Part shown: positions 26,718 through 35,060 of the stretch, piece after piece
Numbering within the stretch: position 1 is the stretch's first letter
Layout of the letters: each line of letters opens with the position of its first letter
From: Planctomycetota bacterium
GTDB taxonomy: Bacteria > Planctomycetota > UBA1135
NCBI GenBank assembly: GCA_008501825.1
Contig: QQUA01000004.1
Span: 62,001-126,000, forward strand
Length of the DNA stretch: 64,000 nucleotides
Direction: 5' to 3'
Program-made: the position numbers and the translations under genes
Notes under the pieces: generated by a model
The model's database searches: none
What the model was told of the DNA's origin: nothing
The model's input: only the letters and a program-made list of their open reading frames with translations

Positions 26718-27824
26718 TTAGACGACCATGCGATGCAAAGTCTGCAAAGGCGAAACCATCATCGACGGATAAGCCTCGCAGTTGATCCAGCATTCGTCAC
26801 AATACTTGGCCCGCCGACGCCCTTTGTCGGCCAAAGGATCCTGGAACAACAATCGGCGCATGTCGAAATCGTGTTCCCGAAGATCACCCAAGCGATCGGG
26901 AAGGAACAGGCAGGGATGCACTTTCCCGTAGGGATCTACCGTCGCCGTTGCCGCCCCGGCCATGCACTGCACTCCGGAAGTATCGTCCTCCAAGCGCTTG
27001 GACATGATGCGAAGGAAGGCCTTGGGGAAAAAGCCAAGCACCCGCCACGGCCGAAATTGGTAAAGGTCATAGAAACTCTTGGCCGCCACTCGGGCCTTCG
27101 CCGGGTTTTCCGAAATGGCCACGCCGGTTTCGTAATTCTGATACAGCTCCGCTTCGTGAGCGAAGGTAATGATGTAGTTGTCGCTTTCCGGAGACAAACG
27201 GCCGTACAAGCGCTCCGAATCGTCAATGTTGAAGGCGGATATCGTGGTCTGGAAGGAGCACTTTAGGTTGCGGTATTTCCCCCGTAGGCGCTTCAGCCGT
27301 TCCCAGGATTCCATCGACCTTTCCCAGTGTCCGGGATACCCGCGGATTTTGTCCTGCTGCTCGCCAATGCCGTCCACCGAAAGGGTGACGTTCAACTCCA
27401 CTTCCGGGTTTTCCGAAGCCAGCTTCTCCACCACGTACTCGGTCCGTTCGGGAAGAATCCCGTTCATGGGAATGTTGACCATGAATAGATTCGGACACTG
27501 TTCCACGGCATGACGCACCAACTCCGGCAACCCGCGTTTCAAGGTGGGTTCGCCTCCGGTGATATTCAGCCAGAACAAATCCTCCCCGAAGGAGGCCACC
27601 ACCTTCTTCAATTCCTCGATGGTCAGTTCCTGGCGGAACATCTCCCGGTTTTTGCCTTTGGCGTAGATGTCCCAGATCGAGCAGGTCAAACACCCGGAAT
27701 TACAGACATTGGTGACGTTGATGGTGAGCTTGAAGGGCATCACCGCCTGGTCGTCTCGGCGGGCGCGCTTCACCTCCCACAGGCGCTTGAGAAGCTGGAA
27801 GTAGGGCTTTCTTTGGCTGGCCAT
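26718..27824 (-). CDS. Radical SAM protein
   Basis: A 368-residue enzyme with the [4Fe-4S] motif CNSGCLTC (Cys41, 45, 48) that cleaves S-adenosylmethionine to a radical. NITGGEPTLKRG follows as the SAM-binding GGE loop. The C-terminal part has extra Cys residues (CMAGAATATVDPYGKVHPC, then YCDECWINC), a SPASM/Twitch-like auxiliary cluster region typical of enzymes that modify peptides or glycans. It is upstream of the insertion sequence and downstream of a GT2 gene on the same strand. The substrate is not identifiable; a surface-polymer role is possible from context. Confidence 0.85.
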   Translation of the reverse strand: MASQRKPYFQLLKRLWEVKRARRDDQAVMPFKLTINVTNVCNSGCLTCSIWDIYAKGKNREMFRQELTIEELKKVVASFGEDLFWLNITGGEPTLKRGLPELVRHAVEQCPNLFMVNIPMNGILPERTEYVVEKLASENPEVELNVTLSVDGIGEQQDKIRGYPGHWERSMESWERLKRLRGKYRNLKCSFQTTISAFNIDDSERLYGRLSPESDNYIITFAHEAELYQNYETGVAISENPAKARVAAKSFYDLYQFRPWRVLGFFPKAFLRIMSKRLEDDTSGVQCMAGAATATVDPYGKVHPCLFLPDRLGDLREHDFDMRRLLFQDPLADKGRRRAKYCDECWINCEAYPSMMVSPLQTLHRMVV

Positions 27825-27976
27825 GGGACTGGGGGGTTCTGTCGAATCTAGCGGGACGGCCCTCGGGCCGGGGAAACCGTATCTATTCTTCGGCCAAAGA
27901 CCGTGCCGAGGGAAGAGAGGATTTTAGCCGCTCCCCCCCACCCGGGAACGCAAGCCGCCGGAGCAGTCCATTTCGG

Positions 27977-28020
27977 CCGGTCCTGCCGGTCCTGCCGGTC
28001 CTGCCGGTCCTGCCGGTCCT
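27977..28020. repeat. Tandem 9-bp repeat, about 4.9 copies
   Basis: Copies of CCGGTCCTG run head to tail from 27977 to 28020. The last copy reaches into the stop codon of the GT2 gene. A unit of 9 bases changes length by whole codons, so loss or gain would not shift the frame of a read-through product. No protein function is implied; it is probably slippage-prone spacer. Confidence 0.85.
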
Positions 28021-28738
28021 AACGGAAGTCGTACCGGCGAAATCGAATGGTGATCATGTCCCGGAGGATCCGAAGCGAATCCCGGAAGAAATGCACCCGG
28101 CTGTCATCGTTGTCGATCCAGCGCACCGGGATTTCCCGGATCTGGTAGCCCAGGCGGTGGGCAAGGTACAAGATTTCCAAATCGAAGCTGAAGTTCTCGG
28201 TGGTTTGGCGGCTGAAAACCGGCTCGATCGTCTCCCGGCGAAAACACTTGAACCCGCATTGGGTATCCCGAATGCCGGCAATCCCGAAGAAATTCAACAG
28301 GAAGCGCAAAATCGGACCGCTGGCCTTGCGATACCAGGGTTGATACTTCACCACCTCCGAACCGGGAAGCGCCCGGGAAGCAATGCAAATGTCCGCACCT
28401 TCTTCGAAGGCCGGCCAAAACTTCTCGATTTCCTCGATCGGAGTGGCCAGATCGGCATCGCTGAAAAGCACGAAATCGCCCTTGGCGGCCAGCATGCCTC
28501 GACGGACCACGTGGCCCTTGCCCCGATTCTCCTCATGGGGCAACAGCCGGACCACCGGATGGTCAGCAGCGTAAGCCTCGGCCAGCTCCCGGGTCCGATC
28601 GGTGGACCCGTCGTCGCTGATGAGGATTTCCAGGAGTTCTTGGCGGTCGGCGAAGTACTCCAGTACCCGTTCCAAGCTGGGTCGAAGGCGCCGCTCCTCG
28701 TTGTACGTGGGGATGATGATGGAGAGGGAAGAAGCCAC
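28019..28738 (-). CDS. Family 2 glycosyltransferase (polyprenyl/dolichyl-phosphate sugar synthase type)
   Basis: The 239-residue protein matches the dolichyl-phosphate beta-glucosyltransferase type: IIIPTYNEERRL, ISDDGSTDRTRE, the DXD metal motif in LFSDADLATP, and CGFKCFRRETIE with ENFSFDLEILYLAHRLGY. These enzymes move a sugar from a nucleotide sugar to a polyprenyl phosphate at the membrane, which then feeds glycan polymerisation or glycosylation by membrane GT-C enzymes. No membrane segment is evident beyond the central hydrophobic stretch FLLNFFGIAGI. The radical SAM gene follows about 195 bases downstream on the same strand. The sugar is unknown. Confidence 0.88.
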   Translation of the reverse strand: MASSLSIIIPTYNEERRLRPSLERVLEYFADRQELLEILISDDGSTDRTRELAEAYAADHPVVRLLPHEENRGKGHVVRRGMLAAKGDFVLFSDADLATPIEEIEKFWPAFEEGADICIASRALPGSEVVKYQPWYRKASGPILRFLLNFFGIAGIRDTQCGFKCFRRETIEPVFSRQTTENFSFDLEILYLAHRLGYQIREIPVRWIDNDDSRVHFFRDSLRILRDMITIRFRRYDFR

Positions 28739-28846
28739 GGGCCTCCAGGCTCCAAGGGGGTCGAAGCGGCCTAAGCTTACCTTCTTCCTGGCGCGGGAAA
28801 AACGCCGGAAAAGCCCAGCTCGGATAGCTGGCGGACGCGGCCGAGC

Positions 28847-29266
28847 TCAGGCCTTAAGAAGAACCAAGCCGGCGCAGGCGAACCAGAAGGCGTTGGCGCT
28901 CAAAATCACCCAGAGGTCGTAGCGATTCCAGCGCCAACCCGGCCGCCAACGCCGCATCCAGGCCGCCAGAACCGACCGCTCCAAACCGAGGCTGGCCAAA
29001 CTGAGGGCGGCCCAAGCAGCCAGCCAGGCATACCACGGGTGGCTGGTCGCGGCCTCCGCTCCCGGCAGGTGGCCCTCCAAGGCGCCACTTTCCACCAGAG
29101 CGATCAAAAAAACCTGGCTGACCAAATTGGCGCTAAGAGTCAAAATCCAGGTACGAGTGAAATTGCGCCCGAGGGCGAACCATACCGCCCACCATTCACC
29201 CAAAAATCCAAGAATCGCCACCCACGGAAGGCGGCTTTCCTGCAACAAAAGGGCAAAGGGACTCAC
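28847..29266 (-). CDS. Small hypothetical membrane protein
   Basis: The 139-residue product has about four hydrophobic segments: FALLLQESRLPWVAILGFL, LTLSANLVSQVFLIALV, AWLAAWAALSLASL and WVILSANAFWFACAGLVLL, separated by short basic loops. No family is recognised. Its start codon overlaps the stop of the DUF971 gene by four bases (ATGA), so translation is coupled and the pair is one transcript. Confidence 0.65.
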   Translation of the reverse strand: MSPFALLLQESRLPWVAILGFLGEWWAVWFALGRNFTRTWILTLSANLVSQVFLIALVESGALEGHLPGAEAATSHPWYAWLAAWAALSLASLGLERSVLAAWMRRWRPGWRWNRYDLWVILSANAFWFACAGLVLLKA

Positions 29267-29559
29267 TCCTCCGGCGGCTCCACGCAGAGTTGGCGCAAGT
29301 GTTCCAAGGTGTAAATTCCGGTATCGTGGCCGTCTCCAAAAAGAATCCGATAAGCGTAGTTGCCTACCGCTTTCATGTCTTGGATCGGCAAGTCGCCGGG
29401 GATGAGAGACGGGTCCAGCAGCCGAGCGCCGGTAACCTCACTCACACATTGAGCACAGGGGCAGCGAATGCGGAGTTGCCGGATCCCCAGTTCCCGTTCC
29501 AGGCCGTCCTGCCACGTGAACAGAATGCCCGATTCCGTTTTCTTCAGTGCCTGCAGCAT
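29263..29559 (-). CDS. DUF971 domain protein
   Basis: A 98-residue protein of the DUF971 type, which resembles the N-terminal domain of gamma-butyrobetaine hydroxylases. The signature is LRIRCPCAQCVSEVTG, with a CxCxxC-like cluster, followed by VGNYAYRILFGDGHDTGIY and LRQLC. In other genomes such proteins sit beside iron-sulfur carrier genes (ApbC/Mrp), suggesting an Fe-S or metal-related role. No such gene is next to it here. I chose ATG 29559 over GTG 29571. It is coupled to the membrane protein by an ATGA overlap. Confidence 0.85.
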   Translation of the reverse strand: MLQALKKTESGILFTWQDGLERELGIRQLRIRCPCAQCVSEVTGARLLDPSLIPGDLPIQDMKAVGNYAYRILFGDGHDTGIYTLEHLRQLCVEPPEE

Positions 29560-29630
29560 GGTGGGTCCCACGAGACATAGTATGCCTCAGCCGGGCCGGG
29601 ACCCACCTAACAGAATGCCGCAAAAACGGC

Positions 29631-30338
29631 TCAGCTACGGTATCGAGTCCGTACGTTGCGCCGTCCCATGTCGGTCAGATGGGACGGGCTCTTTACCAAA
29701 CCCAGCTCATTGGCCTTCGAAGTGATGCTCTTGACCGAGCGGCCCAGGGTTTTGGCAATATCCTGATTGAAGTGGTCCGGATACAACCGGCACAAAGTCT
29801 CCTTCTCTTTTTCCGACCAACGGGGCATCGGGGTTTGGCCGTTGCCGTTGATCTTGCATAGGAAAGCCTTGTCCTTGGCCAAGCAGAGTTCCCTGGCTTT
29901 GTCCCGAATCTCATCCGGAGTGCGCCCCAAAGTAATGGCCAAATTGCTGTCGGTCTGACTGCCATATTGTGATTTGAGGCTTTGCAATTCTTCGGAGGAC
30001 CAAGGCCCCTCCTTCACTTGAGATCGAAGAAAATCAATCTTCTGCCGGATTTCCTCTTCGCTCCGACGCAGGATCAAGGCCAGGGTGGAGTCGTCGGCAC
30101 TCCCTAAATATTTCTTCAAAGCCTGCACGTCTTCGGCCGCCCACGGGCCGATTCGCGGCTCCCCGGCGAACACCTTCCGGGCTTGACGACGCACACTGTC
30201 CGGGCTTCTTCGCAAGTCTTTGGCGATTTCCCGGTCGGATTTGAGCCCGAACCACTTTTTGAGTTTGCCAATTTCGACGTGGGACCACGGCCCTTTGCGG
30301 CGATCCTTGGTTTTCCGTCTTTTTTTGGATTCGTCCAT
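29631..30338 (-). CDS. Protein with four Myb/SANT-like repeats
   Basis: The 235-residue product starts with a basic tail (MDESKKRRKTKDRRK) and then contains four spaced copies of a helix-turn-helix-like unit. Each begins with a W-containing GPW or RW element followed by an acidic helix, then an IA.xL.RS-type helix: GPWSHVEIGKLKKWF...REIAKDLRRS, GPWAAEDVQALKKYL...LALILRRS, GPWSSEELQSLKSQY...LAITLGRT, and RWSEKEKETLCRLY...DIAKTLGRS. This is the Trp-spaced Myb/SANT DNA-binding layout and is unusual in bacteria. ATG 30338 excludes an implausible leader. Probable nucleic-acid binding; target unknown. Confidence 0.7.
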   Translation of the reverse strand: MDESKKRRKTKDRRKGPWSHVEIGKLKKWFGLKSDREIAKDLRRSPDSVRRQARKVFAGEPRIGPWAAEDVQALKKYLGSADDSTLALILRRSEEEIRQKIDFLRSQVKEGPWSSEELQSLKSQYGSQTDSNLAITLGRTPDEIRDKARELCLAKDKAFLCKINGNGQTPMPRWSEKEKETLCRLYPDHFNQDIAKTLGRSVKSITSKANELGLVKSPSHLTDMGRRNVRTRYRS

Positions 30339-30532
30339 GCACCGAACTCCAGATAGTAGGGTTGTGAAAAGGGGATGGGGGAACCGGCGGGAACCGGTGG
30401 GGAAATCCAGTATGGAAAATCTGATTCCAAACACCAAGAATTTTTAAATCCTAAAGTCTTCAGGGAGAAGAGCTTGGGTGTAATAACAGGAAATACAAGC
30501 TATAGAGCCAGATATTTGGCCTTGACAGCACC

Positions 30533-30583
30533 AAAACGGCGCTAGCCCTGGAACCCAATTCCCTAGGATTAGGGTGCAGCGCC
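30533..30583 (-). terminator. Possible terminator hairpin of ptsI
   Basis: On the minus strand GGCGCT/AGCGCC and inner ACCCT/AGGG arms pair across a loop that includes the ptsI stop codon, followed by G and a short TTTT run. The loop is long (about 20 bases) and the T-run weak, so this is only a moderate candidate. Confidence 0.4.
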
Positions 30584-32347
30584 CGAAGTTTCCCGGCTGG
30601 TGCCGGCGTCTCGAACTACCTGTCTCCAGTAGGTGGCCGCGGCTTCCTCAAGCAGCTTGTGGGCTTCCCCAGCGGTACTGCAGGACCGGGCTTCCTTGGC
30701 CAAACGACTGAGTTCGTGAAAACTGGCCAGCCGCAAGACCGCTTTCACCTCGGGAATGAAGGGCGGGGCCATGGAAAGGCTGCGATAACCAGCACCGACC
30801 AAATAGAGGGCACCAGCCAATTGGCCGGCCATTTCGCCGCAGACCGACAAATTCTTCCCAAGCAAATCGCAAGTCCGGGCCACGATCCGAAGAACCCGCA
30901 AATGGGCCGGATGGAAGGGTTGGTAGAGCTTCGAAACCAGGGCGTTGTCCCGATCCACCGCGAACAGATATTGGGTCAGATCGTTGGTGCCCACGCTGAC
31001 GAATTCCACTTCGGCGGCCAGGTCCTCCAAGGCCATAGCAGCGGCGGGGACCTCCAGCATGATGCCCAAGGGAACCCTCCGCACCGAATCTTTGGCGTCG
31101 GCCCGAAGAGTATCCAGCATGTTCTTCACTTCCTTGACCTCCTCGACGGTGGTCACCATAGGCAACATGACGCGGACGTCTCCTTGCTGGCGGGCGTTGA
31201 CCAAGGCCTTGAGTTGGATCAGGAAAAGGTCCTTCCATTCCAGGCTGACTCGCAACCCCCGCCAACCCAAGACCGGATTGGATTCCACCGGGGTTTGGAA
31301 ATAGCGCAATTGCTTGTCGCCGCCGATGTCCAGAGTACGAAACACCACCGGCTTGTCCGGGAAGTGTTCCAGGACGTTGCGGTATAGCTCGGTCTGCTCT
31401 TTCTCACCGGGAAATACCGGCCGTTCCATATAGGCGAACTCGGTTCGAAACAGGCCCACCCCATCGGTGTGGGACGGTTCGAACATTTCCAGATCCCGCA
31501 AAGATTCGATGTTGGCCAGGACTTGGATGGTTCGGCCACAAGTCATCTCGCACGGCCTGCCGGCGGCCGCGTTCAAACTAGCTTGAATCGCCGCCCGATC
31601 TCGGGCATAAGCGTCCGCCTCTTCCCGGAGCCGGGCTTCGGCCCCGAGAAAAACCCGGCCGTCGTCGCCGTAGACCACGCAAGGCTCGCCATTGCGCGCT
31701 TTGGCGTGAACCGCCTCCAAACCGATCACCGTCGGAATACCGAAAGCCCGGGCCAAGACTGCACCATGGCTGAAGCGGCCTCCGCGGGCGGTCAGGATGC
31801 CGGCCAGAGGGTGGTTGCGGTGGCGAGCCACCAAGCCCGGCGTCAGTTCCGGCGCGACCAGAACCATGCGTCCTTCCCCCACCGCCAGGAGTTCCTCTTC
31901 TTCGAGATTCAACTCCCGGATCACCGCATACCAGGGATCCCGCAAATCCGCGGCCCAATTCTTGATCTCGCCTCCTTCCAGCGATTCGAACAGAGCTTCG
32001 AACTTGTCCACCACCGCCTGAATCGCCGATTCCGGGGCCACCAGCTCCTGCCGCACCATTTGCCGGATGGCGTCCAAAGCCGAGGGATCCTGCAACACGG
32101 CGATTTGGGCGCCGTAAATGGCAGCATCCCCTTCCCCGAGTTCCCGGCTGGTGACTTCCTGGATCTCGCGCAGCTTGTCCATGGTGTGAACTCGCGCCTG
32201 CTCGAAATGCTCCAGCGCCACTTCCACCTGGTCTTCGCTTACATCTCGCCGCGGAACCTTCTCCTGGGTGGTTTCCACCACCACGAAACAAGGGCCGACC
32301 CCCACCCCCGGAGCCACCGGAGTTCCTTTCAGTTCGAGTCGTACCAA
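30569..32347 (-). CDS. ptsI: Phosphoenolpyruvate-protein phosphotransferase (enzyme I)
   Basis: The 592-residue enzyme I takes phosphate from PEP and passes it to HPr at the head of the PTS. The N-terminal domain starts LKGTPVAPGVGVG; the active His is in ARGGRFSHGAVLARAFGIP. The C-terminal PEP-binding domain has DGVGLFRTEFAYM, TLDIGGDKQLRYF, GIMLEVPAAAM, FVSVGTNDLTQYLFAVDR and the catalytic Cys region NLSVCGEMAG. A TTG start at 32347 is chosen because an AAGGAGGG ribosome site lies five bases before it; the longer frame overlaps glyQS. No HPr or EII gene is in the window, so a regulatory or nitrogen-type PTS is possible. Confidence 0.92.
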   Translation of the reverse strand: MVRLELKGTPVAPGVGVGPCFVVVETTQEKVPRRDVSEDQVEVALEHFEQARVHTMDKLREIQEVTSRELGEGDAAIYGAQIAVLQDPSALDAIRQMVRQELVAPESAIQAVVDKFEALFESLEGGEIKNWAADLRDPWYAVIRELNLEEEELLAVGEGRMVLVAPELTPGLVARHRNHPLAGILTARGGRFSHGAVLARAFGIPTVIGLEAVHAKARNGEPCVVYGDDGRVFLGAEARLREEADAYARDRAAIQASLNAAAGRPCEMTCGRTIQVLANIESLRDLEMFEPSHTDGVGLFRTEFAYMERPVFPGEKEQTELYRNVLEHFPDKPVVFRTLDIGGDKQLRYFQTPVESNPVLGWRGLRVSLEWKDLFLIQLKALVNARQQGDVRVMLPMVTTVEEVKEVKNMLDTLRADAKDSVRRVPLGIMLEVPAAAMALEDLAAEVEFVSVGTNDLTQYLFAVDRDNALVSKLYQPFHPAHLRVLRIVARTCDLLGKNLSVCGEMAGQLAGALYLVGAGYRSLSMAPPFIPEVKAVLRLASFHELSRLAKEARSCSTAGEAHKLLEEAAATYWRQVVRDAGTSRETSGAAP

Positions 32348-32352
32348 AAGCG

Positions 32353-32360
32353 CCCTCCTT
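32353..32360 (-). promoter_or_regulatory. Ribosome binding site deciding the ptsI TTG start
   Basis: AAGGAGGG on the minus strand, overlapping the last two bases of the glyQS stop codon, five bases before the TTG. It is the strongest Shine-Dalgarno sequence I noted in the window and couples ptsI to glyQS. Confidence 0.8.
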
Positions 32361-33825
32361 AAGAGGCGGTTTCCGCAGGAGTCGGTCGCTGCCAAGCGGC
32401 AATGCGGGAATCCAATACCGCAATCAGGTCCGCCACCGCCACTCTTTCTTGGCTCATGGAATCACGCTCCCGCAAAGTTACGGTGCCGTCTTCCATGGTT
32501 TGGCCGTCCACCGTCAAACAAAACGGTGTGCCGATTTCGTCCTGACGACGGTAGCGCTTGCCAATGGAAGCATTGGCTTCGATCGCCGTGCGAAACCTGG
32601 AACGCAACAGTTGTTCGATTTCAGCCGCCTTCTCCGGCATGCCTTCTTTTTTGACCAGCGGGAATACGGCCACAGTGACCGGAGCGATTTTGGGGTGAAA
32701 GCGCAACACCACGCGCTGATCCTTGCCTTCGCCTTCCTCGTCATAGGCATCCACCAAAAAGGTCATGGCGGTGCGGTCGACCCCGGCGGCGGGCTCGATG
32801 ACGTAAGGCACGACATGGCGCTTGTTGGCTTGATCGAAATAACTCAGGCTGGTGCCGGAAGATTCGCCATGCTTCTTTAAGTCGTAATCGGTGCGGTTGG
32901 CGATCCCTTCCAATTCCGACCAGCCGAAGGGGAATTCATATTCCACGTCGCCGCAACCGGCGGCATAGTGGGCCAATTCATCCTGGCTGTGATCCCGCAT
33001 CCGCAAGCGCTCGGGATTGACGCCCAGTTCCAAGTACCACTGGAAACGCTGATCGCGCCAATAGCGATACCACTGCTCCGCTTCCTCCGGCTCGCAGAAG
33101 AACTCCATTTCCATCTGCTCGAACTCCCGGGTCCGGAACACGAAGTTTCCGGGAGTGATTTCGTTGCGGAAGCTCTTGCCGATTTGGGCAATGCCAAAGG
33201 GCAGCTTCTTGCGAGTGGCGGTGACCACGTTATTGAAATTGATGAAAATTCCCTGAGCGGTTTCCGGCCGCAAATAAGCCACCGAAGCCGAAGATTCCAC
33301 CGGCCCGACGTAGGTTTTAAACATCAGGTTGAATTGCCGGACTTCGGTCCAATCACTGGTCCCGCTAACCGGGTCTTTAATCCCGGCTTCCATGATCAAA
33401 TCGTGCAAGGCTTGGTTGGAACCCAAAGCGGCGGCCAATTTGGCTTCCAACTCATCCGCTTTCTGGGTCCGCCCTTTCTTGCGCAAGCGGGCGGCGTGCC
33501 CTTCCAGCAAATGGTCAGCCCGATAACGCTGCTTGGAAGTCTTGTTGTCGACCAAAGGATCGGAGAAACCGGAAACGTGGCCGGAAGCCTTCCACACCTC
33601 AGGCGACTGGATGATGGCCGAATCCAAGCCCACCACGTCCTGGCGAGCGTAAACCATGGCCTCCCACCAAGCCTCCTTCACCCGGCGCTTCAATTCGACT
33701 CCCAGCGGTCCCCAGTCATAGGTGGAACCCTGTCCGCCATAGATCTCGGAGGCGGGGAAGACGAATCCCCGGCGCTTGCACAGGGAAACGATTTTGTCCA
33801 TCAATTTGGGAGCGGGCTTGGACAT
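32359..33825 (-). CDS. glyQS: Glycyl-tRNA synthetase, single-chain dimeric type
   Basis: The 488-residue class II synthetase charges tRNA-Gly. The N-terminus MDKIVSLCKRRGFVFPASEIYGG leads into YDWGPLGVELKRRV. Motif 2 is FRNEITPGNFVFRTREFEQME, and motif 3 is EPAAGVDRTAMTFLVDAY. The C-terminal anticodon-binding domain ends near LIAVLDSRIAAWQ. This is the archaeal/eukaryal-style single polypeptide, used by some bacterial phyla instead of the two-subunit GlyQ+GlyS. ptsI follows after 11 bases, so both are on one transcript. A tRNA-Gly(GCC) gene is at 42.3 kb. Confidence 0.95.
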   Translation of the reverse strand: MSKPAPKLMDKIVSLCKRRGFVFPASEIYGGQGSTYDWGPLGVELKRRVKEAWWEAMVYARQDVVGLDSAIIQSPEVWKASGHVSGFSDPLVDNKTSKQRYRADHLLEGHAARLRKKGRTQKADELEAKLAAALGSNQALHDLIMEAGIKDPVSGTSDWTEVRQFNLMFKTYVGPVESSASVAYLRPETAQGIFINFNNVVTATRKKLPFGIAQIGKSFRNEITPGNFVFRTREFEQMEMEFFCEPEEAEQWYRYWRDQRFQWYLELGVNPERLRMRDHSQDELAHYAAGCGDVEYEFPFGWSELEGIANRTDYDLKKHGESSGTSLSYFDQANKRHVVPYVIEPAAGVDRTAMTFLVDAYDEEGEGKDQRVVLRFHPKIAPVTVAVFPLVKKEGMPEKAAEIEQLLRSRFRTAIEANASIGKRYRRQDEIGTPFCLTVDGQTMEDGTVTLRERDSMSQERVAVADLIAVLDSRIAAWQRPTPAETAS

Positions 33826-33986
33826 GGGGGCAAGATTCTAGCAGCCCGGCGGCCGGCTCCGGCATCGGCCACCACGCCGCTGAGATCCTGCCTCGAGCCC
33901 GGCAAGGAATTGGCCGGCCCGGCCTCGGAGCTCTTACACTGATTCCTTCCCCGGCTCCGGCGCTTTCCGCCCCGCCGGCTTCCGAC

Positions 33987-35048
33987 ATGAGCGAACGCAA
34001 GCGGGTTTACATCGCTTACACGGGCGGCACCATCGGCATGCGCAAAGTGCCCGGGCACGGATATCGCCCGGTCCCCGGTTATTTACAGGGATTGATGGAC
34101 GCCCACCCTCAATTCCACTCGCGGGAAGTGCCGGAATACTTCGTCAACCAGTACGAACCCTTGCTGGACAGCGCCAACATGGGGCCGGAGGATTGGCTGC
34201 GCATCGCCGAGGACATCCAAACTCACTACCAAGATTATGACGGCTTTTTGGTGCTCCACGGCACCGACACCATGGCCTTTACTGCGTCGGCCTTGAGTTT
34301 CATGCTGGAAGGCTTGCAAAAGCCGGTTTTTTTAACCGGTTCACAGATTCCCCTGTGCGAAACCCGCAACGACGCCCACAAGAATCTGTTGACCTCTTTG
34401 ATGATGATCGAGCGATTCTCGGAACAAATCGCCGAAGTCGGCCTGCTGTTCAATGACCGCCTGTTTCGCGGCAATCGGGCCACCAAATTGAAAGCCAGCA
34501 GTTTCGCCGCCTTCGAAAGCCCGAATCTTCCGCCGTTGTGCCGGGTGGGTTTGGACTTTCATTTGGACCGCAATCTGCTGCGGAAGCCCAAGACGGAAAT
34601 GGGACCCGGATTGACCATTCGCAAGATCGGGGCGGCCACGGTGGGAACCTTTCGTCTATTCCCGGGTTTGCAAGCTCGGTTTTTGGAAAGCCTGTTGGAG
34701 CCTCCGCTGCAGGGCTTGGTTTTGGAATGCTACGGCGCCGGCAACGCACCTAGCGCCCAAGAGGATCTCATGCAGGTCTTGCGTAAGGCAACCGATCGCG
34801 GCGTCGTGGTCGTCGCCATCGCCCAACCGCTTTTCGGCTCGGCGGATTTGCACTTGTACGCCACCGGCCGAGCTTTGCTGGAAGCCGGAGTGGTCAGCGG
34901 ATTCGACATGACCGCCGAAGCCGCCTTGGCCAAACTGTTTTATCTCTTTGCCCGCGGCTTAAAGGCGGACGAGGTGAAAAGACAAGTTCAGTTGGACTTG
35001 TGCGGGGAGCTTTCCCCGCCGCAACCGAGTCAAAACGAATGGGATTAG
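33987..35048 (+). CDS. ansA: L-asparaginase, cytoplasmic type I
   Basis: The 353-residue product starts KRVYIAYTGGTIGM, with the first catalytic Thr in TGGTIG. The second motif is GFLVLHGTDTMAFTASALS, and FLTGSQIPLCETRNDAHKNL follows. No signal peptide is present, which fits the cytoplasmic type I enzyme that hydrolyses asparagine to aspartate and ammonia. It is divergent from glyQS and convergent with the carboxypeptidase-regulatory-like gene. Active-site residues appear intact. Confidence 0.9.
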   Translation: MSERKRVYIAYTGGTIGMRKVPGHGYRPVPGYLQGLMDAHPQFHSREVPEYFVNQYEPLLDSANMGPEDWLRIAEDIQTHYQDYDGFLVLHGTDTMAFTASALSFMLEGLQKPVFLTGSQIPLCETRNDAHKNLLTSLMMIERFSEQIAEVGLLFNDRLFRGNRATKLKASSFAAFESPNLPPLCRVGLDFHLDRNLLRKPKTEMGPGLTIRKIGAATVGTFRLFPGLQARFLESLLEPPLQGLVLECYGAGNAPSAQEDLMQVLRKATDRGVVVVAIAQPLFGSADLHLYATGRALLEAGVVSGFDMTAEAALAKLFYLFARGLKADEVKRQVQLDLCGELSPPQPSQNEWD

Positions 35049-35060
35049 TTTCCCTATCCG

